Shown here one piece after another: positions 45,631-57,516 of a stretch of DNA of 64,000 nt. The translations under genes and the position numbers were made by a program. Within the stretch, counting starts at the first letter, position 1; the number at the start of each line of letters is the position of its first letter. The notes under the pieces were generated by a model. It worked only from the letters and a program-made list of their open reading frames with translations, made no database searches and had not been told where the DNA came from. This DNA comes from Rhypophila decipiens (lineage: Eukaryota; Ascomycota; Sordariomycetes; Sordariales; Naviculisporaceae), in NCBI GenBank assembly GCA_033297075.1, contig MU858093.1, positions 162,861-226,860 on the forward strand. Reading direction: 5' to 3'.

Positions 45631-46811
45631 CTACAAATCCATGCTCATGAGGTAAATCTCAAGTATCCTCATGAACTTGGCAACAAACGCTTCCAGGTGG
45701 AAGATGACCTTGGTCCCTGTCTTGATCCTGTGCTCGTAAAAGGCCGACCACTTTATGACATCGGCCTTCAGATCGTCATCGATGAGAGGGATGAGCTTGA
45801 ACGTCAGTGTCCTTAGAATCGTAGTCGCAGGAATGCAATGCGTCAGGAGGTCGTAGAGCTTCGCCCGGACCTGGAGAATACGGGCTGGTGTGTGCTCTTC
45901 CATGATTTCCCTGGCGATCTGACCGATGAGCATCTCCCAGTCTGGAGGTGGGATGGGCGTGGTGTCCGTCACTTTCTCACTAGAGTCGCTGGTGTTAACA
46001 TATCGTTTACCGTAGATCTGGGGATGAGGGTGACTTACTTTTGCGCATGGACGGCCTCGTACATGAGAAGCGCCTTTCTCAAATTTCTCCCACTCTCCTG
46101 TGCGATTCTCTGATGCAAGCCCTTGACCACCGGCCAACCCTCCTTTTTAGCTGACGATGCCAGCACGTCGCAAATCTCTTCATGGGTAGGTGCCGCAACG
46201 CGGACCAGCAGTGTCCGAGAGCGAATAGGGGCGATGATGTTGGCTGTCGAGTTTGCCAGGAGGATCAGTCGCAAGTTGGGAGAGTATTTCTCCATGGTCC
46301 GACGCAAGGCCGCCTGGGCGTCTCGGGTGAGGTGGTCTGCCTCGTTGATGACAACGACTTTAAACTTTTGCTTTGCCGACTGGTCAACCTGCTGTGTCTG
46401 CGCAACCTCCTTCAAGAGGTCCTGGACAACCACCCTGTCATAGTTTCCAACATCGGAGGGAGTTATCTCCATATGGTAGACCGAGGCCACAATGTTGAAT
46501 TCGAGTTTCCGGTTGCTGCTTGTCTGGAAGACTCGAGCATCGATTTTGATCTTTTCGACACCGGGTCCATATAATTCTTTCAAGGTCGCGACGATGCGTG
46601 TCTTTTTACCCGCCCCGGATGGACCATAGACGAGAAGATGGGGGAAATCACCGCTTTGTGCCTGCGATCGACGTCAGTTAGGATTTGCAGAGGCTTACGG
46701 GGGGGATAGCGAGGGGAGTCGCACAAGTGACCGGAGACGCTCAGAGAGCTCATCGTGATATGTCAGAGCATCAAGGGTTCTGGGACGGTGTTTGTCGACA
46801 ATGAGCGCCAT
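45631..46811 (-). CDS. RFC5: Replication factor C small subunit (yeast Rfc5 / human RFC3 type)
   Basis: This is a clamp-loader AAA+ subunit that helps RFC open and load PCNA at primer ends in the nucleus. Exons on minus are 46811-46725, 46661-46039 and 45979-45631, giving 352 aa. Intron 1 is GTGCGA/CGCAG with CCTAACTGAC. Intron 2 is GTAAGT/TCTAG. The N-terminus MALIVDKHRPRTLDALTYHDELSERLRSLAQSGDFPH is diagnostic for this paralogue. Walker A is GPSGAGKKT at 42-50, and Walker B is the degenerate VVVINEADHL. The family SRC box reads IRSRTLLVR, Thr replacing Cys, as can occur in this ATPase-poor subunit. The collar domain ends LEAFVAKFMRIL. RFC1 starts 1.8 kb away on the other strand. MCB-type sites lie just upstream. 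Confidence 0.95.
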
Positions 46812-46883
46812 CTTGGATTTTTGCTGCCCCTTTATGTCGATATGGTGATTCTTTGGCGGGAGCAAATTCAAGTGGGATGAGAG

Positions 46884-46902
46884 ACGCGTCTTGGAGACGC
46901 GC
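46884..46902. promoter_or_regulatory. MCB-type (ACGCGT) sites upstream of RFC5
   Basis: A perfect ACGCGT at 46884-46889 and a related ACGCGC at 46897-46902 lie 73-91 nt upstream of the RFC5 start. ACGCGT is the binding core of MBF, which drives G1/S genes in fungi. Regulation is inferred; no binding data are available here. Confidence 0.55.
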
Positions 46903-47302
46903 TTGGGGTAAAGGCTCCCCAAAATCAATTAAGCACTACGGATATGCGCACGGGCCACTGCAGCTTCCCTCGTACAGGTACCGCAACATGAAGTACGGAT
47001 ACGTATCTGTCTTGGTGGAGGCAATACACTGGTCCACTCTTACTGACGGTGAGATCGAGACTTAGATACAGAAGGGTAACCCGTAGTTTCTTTCGAATGA
47101 GATGTAAATTCAACACAAAGACCAACATCTCACCAGTTTGATTATTCGTGTCGCCAGGAGATAGTCAAGGTGGTGGTCGTGACCGGGCCAAATTCTTGTT
47201 TATATGGGTATTACCAGGCTCCCAGGCTCCCATGTTCCCATTTATTCTTAAGTAAATCTACATAATTTTACAAAAAGCAACAATCATAAATCCCCTCCAA
47301 CT
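46903..47302. other. Intergenic region between RFC5 and MRPL16
   Basis: About 400 nt holds the rest of the RFC5 upstream region and the MRPL16 3' UTR. No gene is seen. Confidence 0.5.
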
Positions 47303-48147
47303 CTATGGTGGTGGTGCAGTTGAGCTGGTGGTAGTGCTCGAGGGAGGCGCGATATCCTTCCATGGGCGTTTGAGATCCTCGATTGTCAGACCGTCCTTCA
47401 GCTTGGTGATACCAACAACAGGGGGGTCGCCCTTCTTGATGAACTCATATTGACCTGCGGCTTGGTTAGCATCTCCAGAGCTGGTCCAGTTTCGGATCTT
47501 GTGTTTACCTGGAAGCTTTTGTCCAGCGAGGCGGAAGGCATCACGGATGACGGCCTCGTGCAATTGACCTCTGATCTCGAAGAGAACCTGGTTGACCGCA
47601 ACTCTAGCCGCCCAGTGATCGAAACTACCCTTTCCTTTACCCATTCTCATCTGTATGATGGGTCAATTAGCATCCCGACACTACCAACCAATGTCCACGG
47701 GCTACTACTCACCTCGTTACCGCTCACGTACACTCCTACGTTACAGGCGACTCTCTTGTACAATATGTATTTTTGACCACGTAACCTCTGCTTGATGGTG
47801 TCCTCTGCGAGCTTCAGCTGCTTGGCGCTGATTCTGCGATGGTGATCCCACATCCGCAGTCCAAAGTCTCCCCACACTACAGTTGTGCCTTTGGTTGAGC
47901 CTCCGGTCGCGACTCTTGGCCTTCCCTTCATCATCTTCTTTTTTCGGTTGATATTAGGTTCTAGCCAGGACCCGGCCTGGGTCGCTGTCGCGGAGAACAA
48001 CCTGACATGGGGAGCGACGGCCGAAATGCGCGGCACCGCGGGACGAGCTGTGACAGTGGCGGCAAGCGGTGTTCGAAGCGAGTTCACCGGAGATATCCTA
48101 AGGCCCCGGAATGCGCTGAGGAGCGCCGATGAAGTGTTTTGCTTCAT
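47303..48147 (-). CDS. MRPL16: Mitochondrial ribosomal protein L16 (uL16m)
   Basis: This is a large-subunit protein of the mitochondrial ribosome, near the tRNA-binding region. Exons on minus are 48147-47713 and 47650-47303, giving 260 aa. The intron (GTGAGT/TACAG) is in phase 0. The first ATG (MKQNTSSALLSAFRGL) starts a basic, acid-free presequence. Upstream in-frame codons contain no ATG. The uL16 core appears as RKKKMMKGRPRVATGGSTKGTTVVWGDFGLRMWDHHRRISAKQL, then RRVKK-like KRVACNVGVYVSGNE. After splicing MRMGKGKGSFDHWAARVAVNQVLFEIRG follows. A Thr/Ser/Pro-rich tail closes the protein. It is divergent from RFC1, sharing a 482-nt promoter. Confidence 0.95.
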
Positions 48148-48629
48148 CGTGGTGATAATTGAGTGAGCCGCGGCCACAGGTCGTCGATTGTTGAAGCTCC
48201 TGATGCTTGCCGGCGCTGCCAAAAACTGAATCCACAAGCAGCGACCAAGCTCTGGGCGTTGCGGGAAAACCTCGGCCGCCGAATGATTACGGTATGCAAG
48301 CGTAAGGTTAGACACCCAAGACCGTACGGATACAGGGGTTGCCTAGCGTGTCAATTGCGATCCATTTTCAATTAAGGTCCGCCACTGAAGTCACGTTTTG
48401 GCGCGACAAGGAATAAAACGACCCGCGTCATTCGCGTCAGCGATTTCCCGCCGTGCCCTTCGTTTCCAACTAGGCTTCACGACGCTGCCTGGGCTTTCAT
48501 CCGACAGAAAGAATCCTCTTCAAAGCGTCGGATGATGCTATAAAAACCCAATTCCTGAATTGATTTTCGAATTGGAATTCCTCCGTTTTATTTTCTTCGC
48601 CATCGGTTGTTCTCCATCGTGTTGCCAGC
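48148..48629. promoter_or_regulatory. Divergent promoter of MRPL16 and RFC1 with E2F/MBF-like sites
   Basis: TTTTGGCGCG (48396-48405) and TTTCCCGCC (48444-48452) match the E2F/DP-MBF consensus TTTSSCGC and lie 234 and 186 nt before the RFC1 start. Repeated CGCGTCA (48424-48438) sits between them. These features are expected for a G1/S-regulated replication gene. Function is inferred. Confidence 0.5.
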
Positions 48630-51600
48630 ATGCCTGATATTCGATCGTTCTTCGGCCCTAAGGGGGGTGCTGCGCCGGCAAAGCCTGTTGTCAAGAAAAA
48701 GGAGGAGGAGCCCCCCAAAAAGGGTCGATCCAGTAAGTATTGCATGCTTGGTTTTTTCTTGTTGGTCAGTTGTCAAGTGAACCCATAGTTTGCTAACATT
48801 TTCGATAGAGGGTCGAAAGGTTGTCGAAGATAGTGACGAGGATGATGAACCTGTCGAGTAGGGGCTCCCTCCTGATTCGACTTTTTGACATACAATCGAC
48901 TGACGACCCAGAAGAGTAAAAAAACCAACCAAGGCCGCCCCGAAAAAGAAACCAGCGTGCGTAGCGCTCCTCAATTGAAGTTACCTCTGCACCGATACTT
49001 ACTCCTTGTTGTAGCGAACCCGAAGCTGTAAAAGGCGTCGAGATCTCCGCCTCCAAATATTTTGGATCCTCCAAGACCAAGCCAGCCGACACACAAACAA
49101 CTCCCAAGCCAGCCTCCAAGACTCGGGTTGTCGCCGATGTTCCTGTCAGAGTAAGCCCCCGCACAGAAGCACCGGCACGCCCCGTCGCGGAACCACCAAA
49201 AGCAGCCAAGAACGGCACGAAGAAGAAACCAACCACCGCATACCGGAAGCACGATGCCGACGATGACGGCGCCTTTCTTGATGACGATGGTGAGCCGGAC
49301 GATATCTTTGTGGCTGGCGGCAAGAGAAAGAATGACGACTATGCTGAGGAAGAGAGCGAGGAGGAATTTCTCCCAAAACCCAAGCGTGGAAGACCTGCCC
49401 TGAAGGATGAATCCGACGACGATGTGAAACCATCGCCCGCGCGACAGACAAAGAAGGCCGCTGGCTCGGCCAAAAAGAGGAAAACACCAGTGTCTGATAG
49501 TGAGGAGGAGGATATCAAGCCGGCCAAGAAGGCAGCGCCCGCCAAACCTCGTGCGCCCCGAGCGAAGAAGGAAGCCTCGGCTGAGCCCGATGATATCAAG
49601 GCCATCCTGGATCACGTTCCGACCGTCGCCGCTCCAGATGCTCCGCCAAAGGACCCCAACTTCGACTGGAGGAAGGCTAAGGCTGCTTTCGCAGGCGGGG
49701 CTAATTCTGGCCCTCCACCCAACGCTGGCGCTATCGAAATTCCCGAAGGCGAGGATAACTGCCTCATTGGTAAGACTTTTGTCTTCACTGGGCTCCTAAA
49801 AACGATCAGTCGAGAGGAAGGCCAGGCTCTTGTCAAGCGCTACGGCGGCAAGGTCACTACGGCACCAAGCGGCAAGACTGACTTTGTCGTCCTTGGTGAT
49901 GATGCCGGTCCTAGCAAGCTCCGAAAGATCAAAGAGCTCGGTATCAAAACAATTGACGAGGCTGGGCTCTTCTATCTCATCAAGTCTTTGCCTGCCGATG
50001 GTGGCTCTGGAAAGGGTGCTGAAAAGGCCAAACAGAAACAGGAGGAAGAACAGAAAAAGATCCGCGCAGAGGCTTTGGCCATGGAACAGGAAGAGAAGGC
50101 CCGGAAAGAAGAAGCCGAGCGAGCTGCGAAGAAGGCTGCTGCTGGTCGGGGCGCCTCTGCCCCAACTCCTCCTGCAGCCCAGCCTTTGTCACAGCTGTGG
50201 ACGACCAAATACGCACCAACTTCGTTGAGCCAGATCTGCGGCAACAAGGGAAATGTCGAGAAAATTCAGTCTTGGCTTAGGAATTGGCCAAAGGCGAAGA
50301 AGTACGATTTCCAGAAACGGGGCGCGGATGGCATGGGCGGTGCTCGAGCCATCATCATATCTGGCCCTCCGGGAATCGGCAAGACTACTGCCGCTCACCT
50401 GGCTGCGAAACTTGAAGGCTATGATGTTCTCGAGAGCAACGCGAGTGACACGCGTAGCAAGAAGCTGGTCGAGAATGGCATTGCCGATGTGCTCAACAAC
50501 ACATCTCTTCATGGTTTCTTCGCCGGTGATGGGAAGAAGGTTGACGCCGGCAAAAAGAAGATGGTCCTGATCATGGATGAAGTCGATGGCATGTCTGCCG
50601 GTGATCGTGGCGGTGTTGGCGCTCTCGCCAAATTCTGCAAGAAGACCGAGGTGCCTCTTATCTTGATCTGCAATGAACGCAGACTGCCCAAGATGAAGCC
50701 CTTTGATTTTGTTGCCTTCGACATCAAGTTCCAGCGGCCTACCGTTGATCAGATCCGGTCGCGTATCATGACCATCTGCCACAGGGAGGGCCTCAAGTTG
50801 CCGCCCCAAGTCGTCAATGCCCTTATAGAAGGAAGTAACAAGGATATTCGGCAAATCATCAACATGGTGTCTACCGCAAAGCTGGACCAGTCGACCATGG
50901 ATTATGACCAAACCAAGCAAATGACCAAGGCCTGGGAAAAGCACGTCATCCTCAAGCCATGGGATATCTGCCAAAAGTTGATTGGTGGCGGTCTATTCAG
51001 CGCGTCCAGCAAAGCAACGCTCAACGACAAGATCGAGCTCTACTTCAACGATCACGAGTTTAGTTACTTGATGATCCAGGAGAACTACCTACGCGCGAGA
51101 CCGAATTCCATCAACCAGGCGGGATACAGCGCCAGGGAACAAAACCTCAAGTATCTGGAGCTTGTTGACCAAGCGGCCGAAAGCATCAGTGATGGTGATC
51201 TAGTGGATCGCATGATCCATGGACCCCAACAGCAGTGGAGCTTGATGCCTACACATGCTGTATTCAGCACCGTCCGGCCATCGAGCTATATTGCCGGCCA
51301 GTTCGGCGCACAACCGACTTTCACCTCGTGGCTGGGTAACAACAGCAAGACCGCCAAGCTTGGTCGTTTCGTCCGTGAGATACATTCTCACATGCGGCTC
51401 AAGTCGTCTGGCGACCACAACGAGGTCCGCCAGCAGTACTTGCCTGTTCTCTGGCACCAGACCGTCAAGCGTCTGGAGAGGGAAGGCAAGGAGAGCGTTT
51501 CGGGTGTTATTGACCTGATGGACAGCTACTACCTTACACGCGAGGACTTTGACTCTATCAAGGAGCTGGGCGTGGGTCCGATGGACGAGGAGAAGTTGAG

Positions 51601-52022
51601 TATTGATACGCAGACGAAGGCTTCATTTACGAGAACGTGCGTTTACCTTACCCCCTCACTTTTTTTCACACCGTAGGTTGACGTTACTAATTTTTCGGGT
51701 GTACAGATACAACGCAACGTCTCATCCCCTGCCGTTCATGAAGGCTTCTAGCGTTCTGGCGCCCAAGAGCCAGACCAAGGAGATGCCTGACCTCGAGGAG
51801 GCTATCGAAGAGGAGGATGATCTCATCGAGGCTCCAGAGGCTGACGAGGATGACGACCTTGATTTGAAGAAGGACAAGTATATCAAGCAGGCGAAGCCGA
51901 AGAAGGCTCCTGCTACTAAGAAGGCCAAGGCCAAGGCTGTGGCGGCGGATGATGAGGATGAGGACGAGGATGTGAAGCCCAAGGCTAAGCCCAAGGCGAG
52001 AGGTCGGCCGGCGAAGAAGTAG
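48630..52022 (+). CDS. RFC1: Replication factor C large subunit
   Basis: RFC1 is the largest clamp-loader subunit, which loads PCNA on DNA. Exons are 48630-48732, 48809-48857, 48915-48956, 49015-51636 and 51707-52022, giving 1043 aa. Introns have GTAAGT, GTAGGG, GTGCGT and GTGCGT donors. Acceptors are GATAG, AGAAG, TGTAG and TACAG. Joins 2 and 3 lie in acidic/Lys-rich linker and are the least certain; each is the only choice that stays open. MPDIRSFFG at the start is a PCNA-binding PIP-like box, and SKYFG recurs after exon 3. A BRCT domain (EDNCLIGKTFVFTG to LFYLIKSLP) spans about 310-391. The AAA+ domain has Walker A GPPGIGKT (515-522) and Walker B MVLIMDEVDG (581-590). The basic tail ends KPKARGRPAKK, as in other RFC1. 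Confidence 0.95.
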
Positions 52023-53175
52023 GGATGTGATGGGAGAGTCTTGGCCGATGTGTGAATATTAGTAATTAAGATTTGGCTTGGTTTTGGTAGTGGCCAAGTT
52101 TCTTAGAAAGTGGGCGTTTTTGGGATGATGTATCAAGTTGAACCATCTTATGCGAGCAGAAAGGCCGGTCGGTGGGTGTTTGTGTGTGTGTGAACTTGGC
52201 TTTCAGGTTTCTTCTTAACCATGTTATGAATATTAGTTAGATATTCTGCTTGATCATTCCTTTAGCTATATTCGTTCTATCTGGGTCTTTTATTTGATAT
52301 CTAATGGTATAGAGATTTCGGTCTTGTGTCTGATTATGACCAGAAACTTGGCGGAGTGTACAAATCTCTGGCCTGAGTGATTCAACACATCTAAAGTGAA
52401 TGACAAGTCGTCTCATACCATCTATAGTTATGTGCCACTCACACATCATCAGGCACTACCTATTATGGGGGGTAAAGAAAACCCCTTACCAGGTAGGTTA
52501 CTCGAACGGATCCAAGGTGCAATTTCACTGTAAAACTCGGGCTAATTCTTAGTAGTTTTAATAGTATAAATAGAAGGTACATGGAAGACAGGGGGGTTTT
52601 ATTTATGCCTGATATATGGTATGTGCGCAGGATGCGTATAGACTCTAGAGGCACCAAGTTTCTCGTATAGAACAAAGAGGATCGAAACAGTCATCTATAA
52701 CAGTCTCTCTACATTCTTAACTACAGTATCCCAAACTCGCCCGTACAAAGCCGGTCATCTCTGCCATACCCAACCGGCCAATATGGACCCGTATATCACC
52801 CTCCGCAGGTAACATTGAATGCATCCAGAGGTGTGACCAGACGTGGCAACCGCAATGTCCTCAAAAAGCTAGCCAACATTCGAACCGAATTCAAAGAACC
52901 CTGAAAACAAAGTACCTAAATGCCTTGTTTCCTGTCTAAAGCGCAACAGGTGTATTCATGCTGGGAAGGGAGAGGCGCAGGTAAAAGGGGAAAATAGAAG
53001 AAAAATATTGAAGATTAAAGGGTTGCGCATTGTACACGACTTTTAACTCTACTTCGCCAGCCAGTATATAGAAACCAAGTCCCCCCATCCCGAATAATCA
53101 ACTCCCCCCTTCCCAACCCTTCCCGCCCGAGCAAAAAAGGTCCCAGGATAGCGGTTTCTAATCATAATGTTTTAT
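52023..53175. other. Convergent intergenic region, no gene seen
   Basis: About 1.15 kb lies between the RFC1 and acl2 stops. It is AT-rich with a TG run near 52180, and no ORF shows a domain. Confidence 0.6.
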
Positions 53176-55267
53176 TTAAGCCTTGAACTCCTCAGCACCG
53201 CTCTCTTCCCACTTCCCGGGGATGAGCGCCAATGGGACGATACCGCTGACGTGCATCTCGGGGCCAAAGATCTTGGCATTCAAGCCGAGCTCCTGAGTGG
53301 CGGCCTTCATGTTCTTGAGACCCTCCTGGTAGTTGGGACCGGCACGACGGACCCAGATCTGGACGTTGTGCTCGTTGAGGGTTGTCGCAAACTCGCGGAG
53401 CGCCTTGATGACACCCTTGAAAGTGCTGGCGACGTTGGTGAAGTTGGCAATACCACCGCCGATGAAAAGGACCTTGCCCTTGGGGTTTTGTGGCGCCCGG
53501 AGCATGAGGTCGAGGACAGTACGTGCGTATTGGTACGTCTGGGACTCGGTGGGAGCACCCGAGTACTCGCCGTAGTTGGCGAGCTCATCAGCGAAACCAG
53601 CCGAGGCAATGGCATCAGCATAGACGACTGAGGCACCACCACCAGCCACGAGGGTCCAGATACGACCGTTGGCGTTCAGGACAGTAAGTTTGAGAGAGGC
53701 ACCCGTCTTGGCATCCATCTCGGCGATGTAAGCCTCTTCCTTGGTGAGCTCACGACCGAAAGGAGCGGGGAACTCGATAGGTGGGCCGGCATCGATGCTC
53801 ACGGTGCCGTTCGCTGTGGTGGCGGCAGTGATGCCCAGATTGGCAGGAGATCTCGCAATAGCCCACTTGACACCGCACTCGAAGTCGGCAGTCTGATCCA
53901 ACTTGGCAGCAAGATCTAGGAAGTGCACAGACGCCGAGGTAGCATCCTCATTAGGGATGACCACGAGGGGGTTGATCTCGAGGTATGTGAACTGGCAGTC
54001 AACATAGACGGCATAGAGGCGGGTGACTGTTCTGGTTAGTATTCGTTCGTACTGCGTACAGAAAGGTCGCGTGAAATTGGAGAGACGTACTAAAATCAAC
54101 AAGGACATTGTGAAGACCCTTGGGCACTTTTTTGAGAAGAGTAGCGGCGATCTCCTCGTTGGAAGGATACTCTGAAAGGTCGACGGGAATCAAGAGCTTC
54201 TCAGCCTTGGCGTCGACATCGCCAACATCAACACCACCTTCGTGGGTGAAGAGGATCCAGTCGCCCTAGTTATTTAGAAAAAATGTTAGCCATTTGTCGT
54301 GTCGAACCCCGAGATTGCTTATCGGCTGTATTAATGCATGCCGGTTGTTGGTGTTGTGTTGATAACCCCTGGCCTTGGAGATGGTCCACACGCAGCACAG
54401 GGCCAAACGGTGATGCAGGGCCGCCGCCTTTGTGGTTTAGCCTCCGTTCGTCCGCCCGCCCGCTTGGGAGGGGACCGCATTGCCCGCACTGGCAATAAAA
54501 CCCAAGCCCGCGATTCAGCCAGCCCCATCTCAATGCATACGGTGCTCATTTTCTCCCGGTATAAAGAGACGGTCGATGCCACTGCTTTGCACCTCGTTCT
54601 GGATTTGGTCTTTGCATCTTCACCAACCGGCCTGGCTTCTTATTCCACTCTCTTTCTTGCACTGTCCCTTTCCACACCTTGCGCTTGCATGCATGTGGGC
54701 AATTGATGCAGTGCACCCCATTCCCGTTTCGGTCAAACAAGGATGCAAAAAAGACATCACAACTTACGTCTCTGACAGAGTTGATCTGGATTCGGCGTTA
54801 GCGCAGTTCACTCAGCAAAACATTCGCCATCATGGAGGACCTACGTTGATGTAGTACTCGGTATCGGCAGGATGTGGCACAAAGGGCTCGACCAGGAAAG
54901 TGCGGAGGACACCTTCTACGTGCTCGACCTTCTGGGCCTTGCCGGCGCGCTCCGCAACCCAGGCCTTCGCCTCGGGCCAGGTCTTGTTCAGCGCAAGAAG
55001 ACCGCTCTTGCCTCGGCGCTTGATGAGCTGATCAGGCTTTGCGACGAACTTGGCACCGGGCTGGAGGAGCCATGGGTAAATGACCTCGGCTTGGTTGAGG
55101 ACATCGTCGACGCTCTTGTCCTCGGGGAAGTATAGGGAGCAAAGTCTGGGAGGAGGGTTGTGTTTCATCGGCTTGGGAAGAGGGCTGGGCTTGATCACCG
55201 GGGCGCGAGTGAGGTGATAATTGAGGATGGCCTTGCCGTCGGCCTCGAGGATGCTCTTGGCAGACAT
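53176..55267 (-). CDS. acl2: ATP-citrate lyase subunit 2 (ATP-grasp/CoA-ligase half)
   Basis: Together with ACL1 this cytosolic enzyme makes acetyl-CoA and oxaloacetate from citrate, CoA and ATP for lipid synthesis and acetylation. Exons on minus are 55267-54845, 54785-54768 (18 nt), 54265-54091 and 54026-53176, giving 488 aa. The 18-nt exon encodes INSVRD and completes the family segment [27 protein letters not shown]. Introns have GTAGGT/TCCAG, GTAAGT/ACTAG (502 nt, the longest here) and GTACGT/AACAG ends. The ATP-grasp part is N-terminal ([18 protein letters not shown]). The middle holds LEINPLVVI, and the C-terminus has the citrate-binding [20 protein letters not shown] and [22 protein letters not shown]. 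It lacks the lyase domain, which is on ACL1. Confidence 0.95.
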
Positions 55268-57516
55268 TGTGATGGCGGTTTGAAATCAACGAAATGCAGG
55301 TAAGTGAATGGCTCTATATTCTGGCTCTGTTGTCGTTTTTTTCGTCACTGCTCTATTATCGAGGTCAGCCAAACTGCAATTGGAGAGTGGGCAGGAGATT
55401 TGAAGGAATAATTGGGCGTTTGTCTGAGGAGAAGAGCAAGCAAGTGCTGGGTGGGCACGGAGAGGATTCCAACTTACCTCGGGTGAGGGGCAATGGCGAG
55501 CAAATCACAAGTGTCGAGTTTGTTTCGTTACGCAAAAGCCGCCAGGGAGAGATGGCTTTGAAGTTGAATGAAGGGAGGGAAGGAGCAAAAGATAGGGCGG
55601 GATAAGGGATTGAAGCAAGAATGGGATCTTGAGATTGAGATGTTCTGCCCTTGCGAGGAAAAAAGAGGGATCAGCTTCTCAACTACTGCTCAAGTCGGTC
55701 TCTGCCAAATCACGCTCAGAAGGGCAAGGGACCGCAGCTTCTTGGGTGTTGGGGTGGGAATGGGCCAGGAAAAAGGTACCGTCTCTGCGCCCCGAAAAGC
55801 TTTGGGGTTGAGACACTCTTTTAGCGGGCCAACACCTTGCTGGGGGAGCGAGGGGAGCGAGGGGAGCGGTCTGGGTGGGCGAGGTACCGGTACCAGGCGG
55901 GGCCCAAAATAGCGCCAAGCGGTCCGGCCGTCTTCAGGATGTGGGAACCCATCGCTGAAGGTTGAGATTCCACCAGAAGCTCACAGCAACAACTCCATTC
56001 TCTCTGGCTGTTTCTCAGCGTTCCACCAGAGATTGAAACTTTTTCTTCGTTTTCTCTCAAATTTCAATCTTTGTCAACGCTAGTAGTTTTCGAGGCTACG
56101 TAAGTACGTATCCATATTATTACTATGGATCTGTCATGTCCGATTTGCGCAGACATCCACACTTTGGCATCCACGCCTCCACGGCGCCCCTCTTACTGTT
56201 CTCGACGCCGAGTGTGTCTCCTTGCTGATGCCACTTGTGCCACAATTCCCTTCTTACTCCAGCCATCCTGGACTAATGGTGTTCATCATCTTACTCTCCC
56301 TCGTCTTCTCCGCAATCCACAATCTTGCTGTTATGGATCGCAGCTCATGATTGCCCGGGAGTGTCTTGGGGATCATCCGGGCCCCGTGGGCCCCGTGGGG
56401 TGTTGAGGTGCGACCTCCAAAGGACACCCGACAGAAGCTCGGCTTGAGAAAAGTGTCTCTACGAAATTTTTGTTTCTTCCAAACATTTCTCTCCCATTCT
56501 GGACCTAGTGCACACGAGTATTGTTGTACGTGGTTGCAATCAATCAATGCCCAGTGGCCGAGCTGTGCTGCTCTGGCTCTCTGTGCATCCTGCATCGGAC
56601 TGCAAACCCACAAGGAAGACCCCGAGGTGTGTGGCCCGGGTTTGTGATGCCGTCCGTATGCTCAGCGATCAAAGTTTGGACCGCTGCATTGCTCGATTGC
56701 GGCAACTCTCTCGGAAAGGAGGCCCTAACCTTATATTTCAATTTCAACATTATGGCGCAAGCCTATGATGTCTAGATTTCCTTACTATGGCAGAATCGCA
56801 GAATCGGAGGTTTTCCGGGTCGGGAAAGGGGGGTGCTCAAGGTTAAGATTCTGCCGGTCGGGCGTCGATTCGATGAAAGAGACTCAACTTGAGTGGATGA
56901 GACGAGATTTAGCGGCAACGTAACCGACGCTGTCAAATTCAGGAACGCAGGTACCGGTACCTGGTCTGCTGAAGGGTGGTGGGGCTGACCGGCTGTCAGC
57001 ACTGAAGGGTTCAATCCTGCGCTAAATTGTGGTGAAAGTCCGCTAGCACTTGGCTGATCGGACAAGGATCTAAAAGAGTTGGGGAAACATTAGCAGCCTT
57101 TTGTTGGATGTTGACCTCCTTCTCGGCCAATTAGCTGCTACGATACATTCTTGGGGATTCCAGCACCACCTTGGTCTCGCCGTCCCCCTCGACAAGTTGG
57201 ACAGGGCGCCGTTTACTAAATTCTGCACAGCGTCTGCGGAGCTCAACCACCACCACTGCCCACCGCCCTCCTCCGACACTCTTGGTTCCTCTCCAGACGA
57301 AACTAGAAGGCAGCCGACAAGAAAAAAACCTCCCCCCAATTCCCGCCCACTTTCTACATCTTTCCTGTCCTTCGCATCTCTAAACAATTCCTCTCCCTTT
57401 GCTAATTGCTGCCTCGTTTACGACTTCATTCTTTTCCACGGGGCCTCTTTCTCACAAACGCGAGTGGTAGAGCTGAAGACCGACCAGCTTCTTTTTTTCC
57501 CGCCATATCCTTCACA
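55268..57516. promoter_or_regulatory. Shared 2.25-kb divergent promoter of acl2 and acl1
   Basis: Both subunit genes start at the edges and are read away from each other, so this region must carry both promoters. It holds two copies of the palindrome GGTACCGGTACC (55883-55894 and 56950-56961; the second extends to a perfect 16-bp palindrome, 56948-56963). A tandem GGGGAGCGA lies at 55851-55869 and a CT-rich tract upstream of acl1 at about 57240-57510. Overlapping ORFs in it show no domain. Confidence 0.55.

Noticed and set aside
50189..50974. 261-codon ORF on the minus strand
   Set aside because: It lies wholly antisense to the AAA+ domain of RFC1.
55851..55869. GGGGAGCGA tandem as a possible CRISPR-like or regulatory array
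   Set aside because: It is only about two copies with no spacers, most simply replication slippage.
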